This document shows, one piece after another, positions 45,579 to 58,129 of a stretch of DNA of 64,000 bases. The translations under genes were made by a program, and so were the position numbers. Below the pieces are notes generated by a model. It did no database searches. It had not been told where the DNA came from and was given only the letters and a program-made list of their open reading frames with translations. Position 1 is the first letter of the stretch. Every line of letters starts with the position of its first letter. Source of the stretch: Blasia pusilla (Eukaryota > Marchantiophyta > Marchantiopsida > Blasiales); contig CM114271.1 in the NCBI GenBank assembly GCA_050084515.1, positions 3,534,001 to 3,598,000 on the forward strand, written 5' to 3'.

Positions 45579-48400
45579 TTATTCCGATTGCATGTCTCTA
45601 AACTTGAACTTATCTTTCCAGTTGAAGGATGGTAGAGAAGATTCAACCACCTGTGGAGGGGGGTTATTTGGCCTGTGCCTACCTTTCTTGTGTAGAACTT
45701 CTACCCAATCCATCTTTCTTCTTAGGGACCTATTGACGGGCCCATATGCTACCATGCTTTCTTGTTGATGTAGAGATTGTATTGGAAGTACACCCATATT
45801 ACCCTCAATTCTTGCAATGAAACTGAGCATTGATTCATACAACAACTTCATTTCTTGTAAGGTATGGTCAACTACAACTTGCTTGTATTTTGCACCTTCA
45901 ATGCATTCCATGAGTTCACAAAATATATATTGGATATCTGTTGTAGTTGATATCATCATCATCATCATGGTTGTCATCGTATGGGAATAAGTAATATGCG
46001 TGGTCATCGGTTATATATGTTTGTAGATTCTAACCCACACATGGGTGAGGACCCATGGGTAAATTTTTAAAGGCCTTCAAAACCACATGCTTTCGATCCA
46101 AACTTGGCGCCTAGATATAAAAGGACTTCCATCTCTGTGTGTGCCAACATCATAAAATATTTGACCTGCACATTACAAGATTGAGGTCATGTGATGAAGT
46201 AGGTTGAATGCATCAATACCATGTAAAAGCTTGAAAGCATACAATACTTTATAAATTCTCTAGTAATTTCAGAGAAGGATCCTGATTACCTGGTGCTTGC
46301 AAGTGAATCCTTCATGAGCATTGGGACATGTGCAAGTTGTATCTTTTTGACTCATAGTCGCAAATGGCTTTGACTTACTCCGAACCTTGGCATATTTTCT
46401 ACCTTCATGATCTTCAAATACAATGTGGTCATCTCGAATTTCCTTTGCGTTCTTTATGGCCATGGTAATTACTCCGTGGATGGCCTTGTTACACACCCTA
46501 CCCTGGGACTTCAAAAGGGTCATGTACCAAAAAAAATCTTCAATCTCATTAGTCCAAATTGATATAAGCCAGATTATGGATCGAGTTCCCTTGGTTGGCT
46601 TGCTTTCACGAAGATGTGTCTTCAAGGTCGCATGCCACCTTTCAATGGCCGTGTTTGTATCTTGAGCGGATCTAGCTTCACTGCGATATCCCTTTTCCCA
46701 AGTGGATAATTTGGGATGTTAGTATCCACTATAGTATTTCACAAAGTGTTGTTTAGAACAAGCATACTTTTGAATGAATTTGATGGACTCTTGAACCGGA
46801 TCTGCAATGAGCATGACCGAGTCATTACCAAAAACTTACAATGAAGCTAACAATGCAATGCTTATAAGTAGGAATATAAATGATCCCATGGATAATGATT
46901 ACACATACCAGCATTGTGGATGTACATGACTCTGCCAAAATCTTGATTCATTTGTGCTTTCATGATTGGACATCGAACGCGTTAGTGAATTTGCCTCAAC
47001 CAACTTTTCCTCACATGCCATATACACAGGTGGATTGGGACATTTGCAAATACTTCCCTGATGGCTGATGATTCCAAGGAAGAGCAAGGTGTCCATAGTG
47101 TATTACTCTCATGTCCAACCATTGAAAACATGGCTTCCGCTCGAACTCTGATCCTTGTCAGGACTTCCGTAATATCTTCATGAGTGTTGCGTTGGAGAAT
47201 TGCCCAAACAAGAGGAAGTCCATTTTGGAATGAGTCAAACCCAAGAAAGGTGAATAATTGGTACTATACAATATAAAAATGAGTTAGTTAATAATATTAT
47301 TTCTGACCTGAGTTTCGCCACTATACATGCAAGAACCTTAATTTCTCAAAGTTCAACAAAAGAATACAATATGTTTGGAGTTCTACAGTAACACAAATAA
47401 TCTATTCTATAGAAGTATAACTGGAGTGATCATAATGTTTAAAGATAGAGAAATGATTGTAAAAACAACTAATGTAGTCTTCAAGAACTCACCTCATACG
47501 TATTGGTTCCATGGGTTGCATCCATGTTAACAGCACCACCATGTCCAAATCTTACCAGATTTTATAGCATCCACGGTGTTGAGAATACAATAGTAAATGG
47601 TATATTATTTAATGAGTCAAAAGGCTTGTAAAACAACACATGTTCCGTGTGTCTTTGAACCCACATCAGAACTGCTGTAGCATCATCTGTCCCATCGTAT
47701 CTTAATGTTTAGAATATCTTGAGGGGTCAGTAAGGCATCTCTTCCTACGCTCTTGTTTCCAGGGGTGTTATCTCCCATACAATCTCTGATCCATTTTGTA
47801 TGCATTTCCATTATGTGATGAGGAGATATATTCACACGCAATAAACGCTCTACAAAGTCTCGACACATATAGCTCAACTTAGGGGCCAGGTTGGCATTGC
47901 AAATAGTGGATGTCTCATCTAAATCGTCGTGGCAATACCTACCATCTTTGTTTATATGTTGGTCTTGAATGAAACAAATTAGCATAGTACCAAGTCTATC
48001 ATAAGGACATATTGCAACAAAATGACATTGGCATCCCCGTCCTTGGGATAAGCCTAAACGTCTAAGTTGGCTCTCGTGCCTACTACCCTTCCCACCCTGC
48101 TTCCGAATGTCTTCATTAAAACTTTCAGGGGGTAAGTCCTTCCATACTATTTTGCGCCAATCATTTGGGCCATATGCACACTGAGTAGATAATCCGCCCG
48201 TGCATGTGCTTCAACTTAGACATCTATTTTTTGAAATGTGTTTGGAAATGAGCCAATCACTCCTCTCTTGATAAAAAATCAGGGAAACGGGAGGCATCTA
48301 TCCAAGCCTCCTTTCTAGGACCATAACAATTGAGAGCATTCATGTTAAATGGCCCATCATTAGGTTTTTGAATGGCATCACATGCAAGAGTAGGACTGAA
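45579..48400 (-). mobile_element. Mutator-like element transposase pseudogene with SWIM zinc finger, copy 2
   Basis: Read on the minus strand. From 48,380: MNALNCYGPRKEAWIDASRF, then a stop, HFQTHFKK, and YGPNDWRKIVWKDLPPESF. Next comes a Cys/His-rich block (GCQCHFVAICPYDRLGTMLI, then RYCHDD) and a region with LAPKLSYMCRDFVERLLRVN (47,985-47,683). The core continues with FLGFDSFQNGLPLVWAILQ and IHLCIWHVRKSWLRQIH, then a stop, RVRC (about 47,250-46,960). After that comes AIERWHATLKTHLRE and a SWIM motif CTCPNAHEGFTCKH (CxC...CxH) at 46,325-46,275. A final frame (46,007-45,579) ends with NPPPQVVESSLPSF and is probably the C-terminal exon. This order, transposase core then SWIM, defines Mutator-like transposases. 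It is a dead copy, in the same family as the plus-strand element at 4.2-6.7 kb. Terminal inverted repeats were not identified. Confidence 0.8.
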
Positions 48401-50484
48401 TTTCAATGGCCTCGACATAGTCACCGGAATAAACCAGATAGACAGAGGCTAAAAATATTTGAGTATAGCCTGGTCGTGGACGATCGCCTGACAGAAAGGA
48501 AATTCGATTTGGTAACAGATTCCTCACGAATTCTTTATGGTATAATTCATACAAAGAGATAAAAAGAAGAGCCCTAAACACATTTATGTTTTAGCATAGG
48601 TTAGAGCGGAATCAGCAGTTAAGGAAACTTGCAGTCAGGAAGCTTACTTGATGGCTTGACGGACAGAGAACATTCTCCATGTCAAATCTTTAACCGTTAA
48701 ACTAAACCTAAACGAAATTTCGCGCCCCACAATCCCTGCAGCTGCCATCCCCATCCGATTTCCCCATCGTCTGACACTATTCCTTTGGATCGTGCTGTGT
48801 TAAAGTCAAAACACACGACCCGCCTCAAAGATTTCCCGCCCAAGTGCGGGGTCTAACCCGTCGAGGCATCTGGCGCGGCTAAACGCAGTCCGGGGCGGCT
48901 AAACGCGCTCTTGGGTGGCCGGGGAAAAAAAAAAAAAAAACCACACGGCCGCGCATCTTGTTCGGCTCTGGGTGGCCGAACGAGATGCACGGCGGGTAAA
49001 TGCAATCCCATTACCGGGTGGTCTCCGTCCACCCTAAGCCATCCATCACAATATCCGTCCACACAATCCGTCCGCGGGACCCATCGCCGGCAATGAACCA
49101 CATTCTTACTTTCCCTACGATCCTCCTACAGCCGTGCTCATTAAAGCTCTACGAGACCCAAGGAACCTTTAATGCTTGCCCAATGATTGTTATGGCTTTC
49201 GGCGCTATAACCCTAGTTTTACTTTATAATTCAGAATACATTAAAACTAGTTAATAAACGGTTGTAAGTACAATTATGTCTTAAATATTGACAGAAAATA
49301 TAAGTAAAACCTTTCTCGAAAGAAATTTGGGGTAGGAAGGCACCATTTAAATGCGGTAATTTCATTATCTATAAATCATTTTTTCTTCTTTATTCTTCTT
49401 TATGCGGTATCCCGCAAATCTTCTTTCTCTTCCTTTCCCTTCGCACTCTGTGTGTGTGCGCTGTTGGAACACAGAGTTCCTCTGCCGTCGGCTTTGAATC
49501 CTTCCTGGCCTGAAGCTTGGGAAGGAGGGGACGAGGCGCTGCAATCTTCTCTCTTGAGTAAGTGGTGTTCCGTTGTTAGCGTGTTTTTGGAATGCTGTGT
49601 TCAGTTGTGTGGGATTTGTAGAGCGACAAGGGACGGTATTTTGTTTCGTTTTGTTTTGTTTTGATTTGCGTTTGCGTTTGCGTTTGGTTTGCGTTTTGTT
49701 TTGGTTGTGTTGGCTTTTTGGCGTTTGTTTTTGTTTCGGGGAGATATTGGGGTAGGGATTAGACTGCGCCGGAAGAGGAGCGAGTGGGAAGCTTTGGATT
49801 TGGGTGAGTGATCGAGGGAGGCGTCGATTTGTGAGCTGGAGCGAGATTGGACCGCGGGTAGAGAGAGAAATCCGTTTTAATTGGCTCAAGCAGTGAGAAT
49901 TTAGGGTGTGAGTTTGTCTGATGAGGAGATCGGAAGGCACTGGAGCGCATCTGATGTATCGGGTACTTGCAATTGGAAAGGCATTGTGTGCGCGAGGCCG
50001 CTGAAATCGAGAATTAGGGTATGAGCTGCAGGCAGTGAGGAGTAGTTTTGACTGATGGGAAACTTGAAGACGGTGGAGTATTATCTAGGCCTCGATTGCC
50101 ACGGATTTGCAGATGCCTGAGGTGCCATCAGCTGTAGGGCGGGTGCTGTGAAAGGGAAGATGCTGTGCTGTGAGATGTAGAGGGAGAGGAAGTGGTGAAG
50201 TGAGTCGGATCCTTGATTTATGCAGATCGGATTGCCTTTACTTGAAGTCTGTTTTGACAACTGAATGCATTGCATTAATTGGCCATACAAATAATTTTCG
50301 ATTCTGATTGTACAACACCTCACTGTGGTGCAGCCAGTTGAAGGCCTGTCGAGAGTGAAGAGTGCTATTGCTTCGTGAGCTAGAGCTGGAATTGGAACTG
50401 GAAAGCCTAGGATTCAGAGTTTGAACATCTCTGCTGGCACATGGGAGAATAGCGCCGAAGAAGTTGTACCGGACGGAGTCAGCC
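48401..50484 (+). promoter_or_regulatory. Upstream region and 5' leader of EMC1
   Basis: A CpG-rich patch at 48,840-49,100 contains GGCGGCTAAACGC-like repeats (GCGGCTAAACGC at about 48,872 and 48,895), a 16-nt A run (48,925-48,940) and a strong hairpin (48953-48988). From about 49,380 the sequence becomes leader-like: a TTTGCG/GTTTT repeat tract lies at 49,640-49,745. Several short upstream ATG frames precede the EMC1 start. The transcription start cannot be read from sequence, and a leader intron is possible. Confidence 0.45.
48953..48988. repeat. 14-bp stem hairpin, compatible with an RNA fold
   Basis: GCATCTTGTTCGGC pairs with GCCGAACGAGATGC across an 8-nt loop. The single mismatch is a T opposite G, which pairs as U-G in RNA if transcribed from this strand. 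It lies next to the poly-A run, about 1.5 kb upstream of the EMC1 start codon. Confidence 0.7.
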
Positions 50485-53400
50485 ATGAATTTGAGGGCAG
50501 TATTATGGCCGGCGATCGCATTATTGATCTTCGGCTGTTTCTGGATGGGCTGCGATGCGCTGTACGAGGATCAAGTGGGAATGTGGGATTGGTGAGGTTC
50601 GCTACTCCTCCGGAAGTCTTTGCAAGACATTGGTTGTATGTGTGATGTTCATTGCACAATCCGTGTTGGTTGATTGTTCTTTACTAGTTGGTTTCTTCTG
50701 TTTACAGGCACCAGCAATATATTGGCAAAGTGAGTCATGCGGTTTTTCAGACTCAAGGCAGTGGAAGGAAGCGAGTTATAGTTGCGACCGAACAAAATGC
50801 TATTGCATCTCTTAACCTTAGGACTGGTGAACTCTGTAAGTGCCTGGGAGCTCTCCTTAGAAACCTCTTGGTTGTATAGTCTTGAGGGTCCTAGTTAAAG
50901 GTCACAATCTGGGTTACGACTCTCCCTAAACCTATCTTTGAGCTACAGAAGGGGTTGATTCTGCTGCCTGGGTTGGAGGTCGTTTGACTAGTTCTCCATG
51001 GCTCTAGTTACCTTTCATGTCCTATCTAAGTGATGAAATTGTTGTGGTTTAACTCTTCTAACAAGCATCTATATCAGTCTCCACATAGAAAGCGATCAAA
51101 TTAAGTACAGTAGGATAAGTAAAGGAAAGTGGTTTTTTGATTCGCGGAATGTGTGTCTACTTGCAGACTGGAGACGTGTATTGGGGGAGACAGACTGTAT
51201 AAATGCTCTGGCTTTAACCCTTGGGAAATGTGAGTTTCTGATAGTTTGTGCATTTTGAAATCAATTAAGTGTTTTTGTGTGTTTGCATTGTATGTGATGT
51301 GTGTCTAGCATAATTTCTGAATCATGCAGTATGGTCTATGAATTTGGTTGCATGAAAGATGATAGTAGAATTCACTACACATCTTGCTCAAGCACTGGAA
51401 GGCAGGGATTTCTGGATCAATATATGCAATGCTTTGTGTAGATGTCATCTCTTTGTCCAATGAAGGCAGCAGCGTAAGGGCCTGGCATCTACCAGATGGT
51501 GTGTTGGTCTGGGAATCTCAAATCCAGCCATCACTGGGCTCTACCGCAAGTTTACTGGTCCTGCCTGTAAGATATACTTCCTTGCGCACCAATCAAATCT
51601 TGTGAAGGCACCTGAACTTCAAAGTTTTACTAGTCTTACCAGTAAAGTGTGGCAGAAAGAGGCCGCGAATGGGATTGAGGCCAGGAAATACTGAATGTGA
51701 TGTTGTTAGTTAGATCTTTTGATGGTTGTTTGTTGTCATTCCAATTGTTGACTCCACAAAGTTAACTCACTTTTTTGCAAACAAATTGCTCTGCCAAAAG
51801 TAGGTCTGAACAGCACACACTTAGCTCTAGTGTGCACAGACTTTCTCACTGAATGGTTCTTATGTACAGGTTGACATAAATAATGATAGGGCAAACGATC
51901 TCCTAGTCTTCAGTGGGGGAGTGCTGTATGCCCTTTCTAGCATTGACGGAAGGATCATTTGGAAAGCAGATCTACAGGCTGTAAGGTAGCGGCTCTATGA
52001 GAGTGATATGCTGGATTGCTTGTAATGTACCATTTTGTAGTTTGCCTTCCTTTCCTCCAGGCGATGGACAATGAGTACTGGTGAAGTCGTCTACATTTGC
52101 GAAGGGAGTAAACTAGGATCTCCTCAAATGTTGATGTCACACTGCTGATTTTCAGTGGGAAGCCATTTAGGAGGGACTTATCTTACCTGTATGACTGATA
52201 GACTGAAATGTCAAGCTGTGTCACTGAAGAATCCCATGGATTAAGGTCTGTACAGGACAAGGAGTGACTTGAAGATTTTTTACTCTGCTTCTCATGAGGG
52301 TTTGAAATATTGAACTCAAGGGGTTTGATTATTGTACTCCTTCACTACATACTGAATATTTGTCATTCTCATGGCTGTCTGGCAGTGAGGACTTCATTAT
52401 CAAGAAGGTGAGTCTGTCCACAGATGGAACACTTTCTGGTGTTGGTTTCGCAGGCAGTTCGGGACTGGTGATCGTGGTCATTGATCTGGGATCTGGTGAC
52501 ATTCGCAAATCCAATCCAATCAGCACCTTGAAACAGTTGTCTACCGATGAGCTTCTGCTAATCAACGGTGTCGCAGTGGTTGTGGACTCAGAGAGGACCA
52601 CTGTTGTAACTGCTCTTGTCCAAACAAGTGGTGATGTGAAAGTCGTTGAGAATCCTATGTCAGATCTTGTTCCTGGAATAGTGAGGAGTGCAAAACTTCT
52701 GCCTATAAAGCTGGAAGGAGCAGTAGCTCTGGAAGTGAATGACAAAGTGGTTGTACTCAATGTGGATCCAATAACAGGGAAATTGAGTGTACTGGAAGTG
52801 CTGGACAATTCAGCCATTCTGAGTGACACTTTGGGGGTGGTGGATGATAAACATGCTCTGGCTATAGTCCAACCCTCTGAACCTGGACAAAGAACGACTG
52901 CTGGAGAGTTTTCCTTACGAGTGGTCTATGCTGATACTTGGAATATTGATGCCGTGAAAGACAAGGTGAAATTGGAATTGCATCGAGGACTCATCAAGAA
53001 GGTGTTTTTGAATGCATATCTTCGAACCGATCGGAGTTATGGTTTCAGGGCTTTAGTTGTTGGAGAGGATGACTCATTGGCTTTGCTTCAGCAAGGGGAG
53101 GTGGTATGGACACGTGAGGATGGGCTTGCCACCATTGTGGATACCTACTTCAGTGATCTTCCTCTAGAGAGAGATGGGCATTCTGTGTCGGAAGTGGAGC
53201 ATGATCTGGCAGAGTGGCTGAGGGTAATGAACTCATTCCAAAATTGATGCTTTTGTCTCTGCACCTTCTTTCAATACACATAGCTTGCAGGATCGATATG
53301 GATTCCCTCTTTGTCAGGACTCTTGCATTCTCAGATATGGGTCGTAAAATAGGAGAACTGAAGATAGTCTTTGTTTGGGCTCATCTGAATCTGGTAGTCC

Positions 53401-56267
53401 ATGAACAGGAATGATGTCATCACCAAAGTTATAACAGGGTTGAGCAGGTTTACTGCTTTTAGATGATCTAGTATATTTAACGTTTGTTTGTGTCAATCTT
53501 GCAGGGTCATTGGCTGAAGCTGAAGGCCACTTTGTTTCTTGCCAACTCGGAAGATCTGGCTGCAGTCCAAGCACTACGCCTGCACAGCGCAGATAAGACA
53601 AAAATGATCAGGGATCACAATGGCTTTCGTAAACTGATAATTGTTTTAACAAAGGCAGGGAAAGTTTTGGCTTTGCACACCGGGGATGGTAGAATTGTGT
53701 GGTCAGTTCTTGTCTCTGGGTTACGCTCTGATTCTTCTAGCTCTCTGACAATTCCACTCCGACTCCTGCCCTGGCAAATCCCACATAGGCATGCTTTGGA
53801 TGAAAATCCCGTGGTCGTTGTCTTGGGGAAGTCCGAACCAGGATCCAGTGCTCCTGGTATTCTTTCCTGGGTTGATGTTTATAAAGGAAAGGAATTGAAA
53901 TCGACTCAGCTCAACTTTCCCGTCAGACTTGTCATCCCATTACCAATTACGGATTCATCGGAACAGCAGCTTCATCTTTTTGTGGATGACCAACTCAAGG
54001 TCCACGTTTTCCCAGTGACAGATGAAAGCTTAAGGCTGTTCATCAACCACAAATCAAATCTGTATTACTACTTAGTCAACAAAGAGGATGGTACCATTGA
54101 TGGCTATGCAATAAAAGACAGGGCTGATTACGGAGCAGATGAAGAGACTAATGGTTATATATTCTATTCAGAGAAGATCTGGTCAGTAGTATTTCCTTCC
54201 GAGACAGAAGTGATCTCAACTGTTGTTTCAAAGAAGCCAGATGAGGTGCGGAATCATTCTCTTTTCTCACGAGAACTCTTCAGGTGTTAGTTAATTGATT
54301 ATATTGTATTTATTAGAACTAGATGGCATGAAGTGAAGGCTTATAATCCATTGTGGGCGTAGCAGGTTGTCCACACACAAACTAAAGTTCTTGGAAGCCG
54401 TGATGTTCTCTACAAGTATCTCAACAAGAATTTGATCTTTGTAGCAACTGTGACACCGAAGGCAGCTCGTAACATTGGTGATGCAACTCCAGAAGAGGCC
54501 GGATTAGTTGCATACTTGATTGATACTGTGACTGGGCGAGTCCTACATCGAGTATCACACCCATCTATGCAAGGGCCTGTGCATGCGGTACTATCATTTT
54601 TTCTAATTCTCAATACATCTTATGGGTATCTAGTCCTTTCTTCCGCTTCTCTTCCTTGGAAAAATTCTGGGAAGGAGTTTCTCCTCTCAAGAAATTATGT
54701 GTAATTCTCCCTGGCACACTGTACTGACTTGAGCTCGTTGACTTAGGTCTTCGATGAAAACTGGGTCATATATCACTACTTCAATGTGAAGATGTACCGG
54801 CATGAGATGTCTGTGATGGAGCTTTATGATCAAACTCGGATGGTATACATACTACCTGCTCTTTCTCTGTGAAGTAGTTTTACTTATATGGAGGTTGAAC
54901 TTTGCTGTGGATGTCCTACATTAATGCCTCAACCCTGAGAATCTCACTTTCCTTTCACTGGACGAGGACTATGCCAATTAAAAGAAGGAAAAAACAATCC
55001 AGAGTGAAAATTAACTTGAATTAAGAGAAAATCTTGACAACTTGCATAACCTTGGTTTTTCTTCTGAACAGGGGGACAAAGGATTGATGCAGTTGATGCT
55101 AGGCCGACACAATGCAAGCTCCCCAGTCTCATCGTTTTCCATCCCCAGTATTGAAGTAAAATCGCAGAGCTACTTCTTCACCTTCAGTGTGAAGACAATG
55201 AAAGTAACTTCCACGGCACGAGGAATCACGGGAAAGCATCTCCTAGTCGGTACCGTGAATGACCAGGTAGTTAACCCTTATTGGAAGCAAATCAGACTTG
55301 CTTAGACAATCATGGCATAGGATATGTGAGATTTAGAGTGTGTACTCAAAGGGCCGCTGTATGGCCCCCATATGGTGGCCTGTTGAGGCCTGGTAGTACA
55401 GCCGATGGCTGTAAAATATGATGCCATATAAATTCCAGCTCTTCAGTCAAAGATGATTCCATGTCAGCGGTAAAATCCAGCCAACAAAATTTATGGCGGA
55501 AAATTTGATCACTGTGGATTTATCTGCAGTGGCTGCTTTGAGTGGCCCTAATAGATAGGATTGGGTTTGTTTGCATGCCTGTACAAAGTCTGTCTCGTGA
55601 TACATCAATAGGGGACTGATGCTTCTTGCTTTGGTATTACTATTTGGAGTGCCGTCCAAGAACCCTGATACTTGCGGCGTCCTTCTATTGGATGAATCTG
55701 TTTGCAGGTGCTGGCTCTAGACAAACGGTATTTTGATTCAAGGAGAACGTTGAATCCTACAACATCTGAGAGAGAAGAGGGAATCATGCCTTTGACTGAT
55801 GCCCTCCCCATCTTAGCACAGGTGATTGGAATGCTCTGTCAGTCTAGATCCCTTACGCTCAGGTTAATTAAGATGATCATACACGCAGAGTTTATCACAT
55901 TATTGGTCGCTTTTTGTCTTGGCTTAAGGGTGGATGAATAAGTGCTTGATGGAAGAGACAGTTGGGTGCAGACAAGTGCTAATGCAGTACATGTTGGAAT
56001 TGACAGTCATACATCACGCATGTGTACCAAGTGGAAGGATTGCGAGGCATCTTGACTGAACCAGCACACCTGGAGTCTACCTCCCTTGTCTTCACCTATG
56101 GCCTCGACTTATTTTATACACTCACAGCACCTTCCAAGACATATGACTCTCTGACAGAAGAATTTAGCTATGCCTTGCTTCTTCTAACAATCGTGGCATT
56201 GGTTATTGGCATAGCTGTCACATGGATATTGTCAGAGCGCAAGGAACTTGGGGAAAAATGGAAGTGA
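50485..56267 (+). CDS. EMC1: ER membrane protein complex subunit 1 (EMC1), twelve exons
   Basis: Exons: 50485-50591, 50708-50835, 51167-51229, 51442-51566, 51870-51985, 52386-53223, 53505-54245, 54366-54587, 54747-54842, 55072-55266, 55708-55821, 56007-56267. All introns are GT-AG and the frame is intact: 1001 aa, close to plant EMC1 (about 980). Residues 1 to about 25 form a signal peptide (MNLRAVLWPAIALLIFGC). Then comes the luminal beta-propeller start, ALYEDQVGMWDW, HQQYIGKV, then GRKRVIVATEQNAIASL. Later family signatures are DHNGFRKL with LHTGDGRIVW, VHAVFDENW, QSYFFTFSVKTM, and in the C-terminal DUF1620 part RRTLNP and VEGLRGIL. One membrane span (about 971-990) precedes a short basic tail ending KELGEKWK. 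EMC1 is the large scaffold of the EMC, which inserts tail-anchored and multi-pass proteins into the ER membrane. The ATG chosen gives the signal peptide; other frames in exon 1 do not join exon 2. Confidence 0.96.
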
Positions 56268-58129
56268 TGTTTTGGAGGCTTCTGTTCCAATCCTTGTGTT
56301 CCCATCAACGAATAGGCCCGCTGATCCTTGTTTCAAGCATCAGTTGAGTGCTCATGAAAAGGGGAGAAAGAGCAATTTTGTCTGTCTGCTAGCTCACCAA
56401 GATTCATGGGGATGCCATGATGAGTGTGATGGGTGCATGGCACGATGTAGGAGATTGATTCTACCGAGCTGATTTGAATCGTATCGGCCCCCTCCCGGCA
56501 AATTTTAACTAGTGAATTGTGAAAGAGGGATCACTACTGTAAGGAGCCAATCCGGTCCATGTAGGATATTCAAGAGTACTGGTCAAAGTGTATGGAAGTG
56601 TCAAGGGAGCATGGAAAGACATCCAGGAGTGAGGAGTTGTGACACAAGCTTTCCTACTTTTCAGAAGTTGGGACTGGAGTACTGCTGGTCTTTGATGCTC
56701 ATTCCATTTCTATAGTGAGCTGTTTAGTTCTGATTAGGCATGGAGAATTGCTGGCAGTTATTGCTAAAAGTCTTCTGATTGCACACGTATTGGCAATGCA
56801 AAGTTCTTGAGTTATTGGCCAGCCTCGTTAGAAAAGCTGATGAATTGTGAAGGGACTCTCCTGCAGTGGGCTGACCTTCGTAGTGGGTGATCATCTGAAT
56901 TCCGCTTTCAATAGGATTAATAGAATGTGCCAATGCCGACTGGGATCTCGTGAATGTAATCAGGTGCAGCTATCATTCAATGGTACACCATGTGAATATG
57001 GATTTGGTGATTTGGACCTGGATCCCATTCCTGATTGGTAGACCTTATCACAAAATCGTTGAACGGTGTAAATGCGGACAAAGTAGTGTGGTACCAGCTT
57101 ACATCACTAACTCAAGCACTGATGCATCTCCTCTTTTGATTTGCTTCTCAATGTCTTCGAATTACATTTTCTCATCACAGTTGTCATGTAATACTAACTG
57201 TGATCACATACTTCAGTCAAATCAAATGTGGGAAATTCTCAACTCCTAATGTGGGAAGGTTTGGTAGTGAGTACCATAGCTATCAGATGAATAATTTGTG
57301 GCACCTTGACAAATACGAGTAGAATCCATGTGAGTTACCTTGTCTGTTTCTCAATTCATTCAGGCAGTAGTGCTGGGTAGGAGGATCACGAGAAAGGTTT
57401 GGAGACCCTAGTCACAGGGAGGAATGGAACATTGAAAGATCGTTGTGCGAAAATAGGAATCATGTGGTGAGGGTTTGGAATTCTTGGACCACCATAGCCA
57501 AATTGGTTCACAAATAGAGTTGGACAGATTAAATAGTACATCTGTACGAGACTTTAGTGGTTCCAACTATACATCCCAACTGAACCTCTTTGAAACTCTT
57601 CCAAAGAAACCTCTTCGAAACCTACTGGACTCGTTTAAAATTTGAGTTTGCAATAGGGTGCCTTTGATACTGTGGCAAACAGGAACTTCAAACCCTTATA
57701 TGTCTTTGGTTAGACTAATTACTATTATGTGTTCGCACGAAAACCTAAGTGGTGTGATTATATCTACGAGGTGGCGGAAGAAGATTTTCCTCAATGTCAA
57801 CATTTGCATCCACTCGTAGAATCAACACTACGTCGTAAGTGGTGGATTCTGGTGGTCTAGCTACATAATCATAATTTGGGTTGGTTCATGTCTGCCTGAA
57901 TACATAACCTCTCCATTGTCGTACACCTAACTTCTCATCTTGGGGTTTACAAAGTGTTGGGGATAGTATATCTTTTGTTGATTCAATGATTATGACATGT
58001 TCACACAAAATATATGAGGCATAATCATACCTATATAACCTAAGTAATACACTAGAAAACTTTTTGCATGCCAAACTTGGCATCCACGGTCAAGGCAAAT
58101 TTTTAGTGTCATTCCCTGTAAATCACAAA
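56268..58129 (+). other. EMC1 3' region and following intergenic DNA
   Basis: The first several hundred bases keep the base composition of the EMC1 introns and are likely 3' untranslated sequence. Beyond about 57,250 it turns into AT-rich intergenic DNA. No further gene is supported. Confidence 0.4.

Noticed and set aside
50421-50645. Other open frames across EMC1 exon 1
   Set aside because: They do not give a signal peptide and cannot be joined in frame to exon 2, whereas the frame from ATG 50485 does both.
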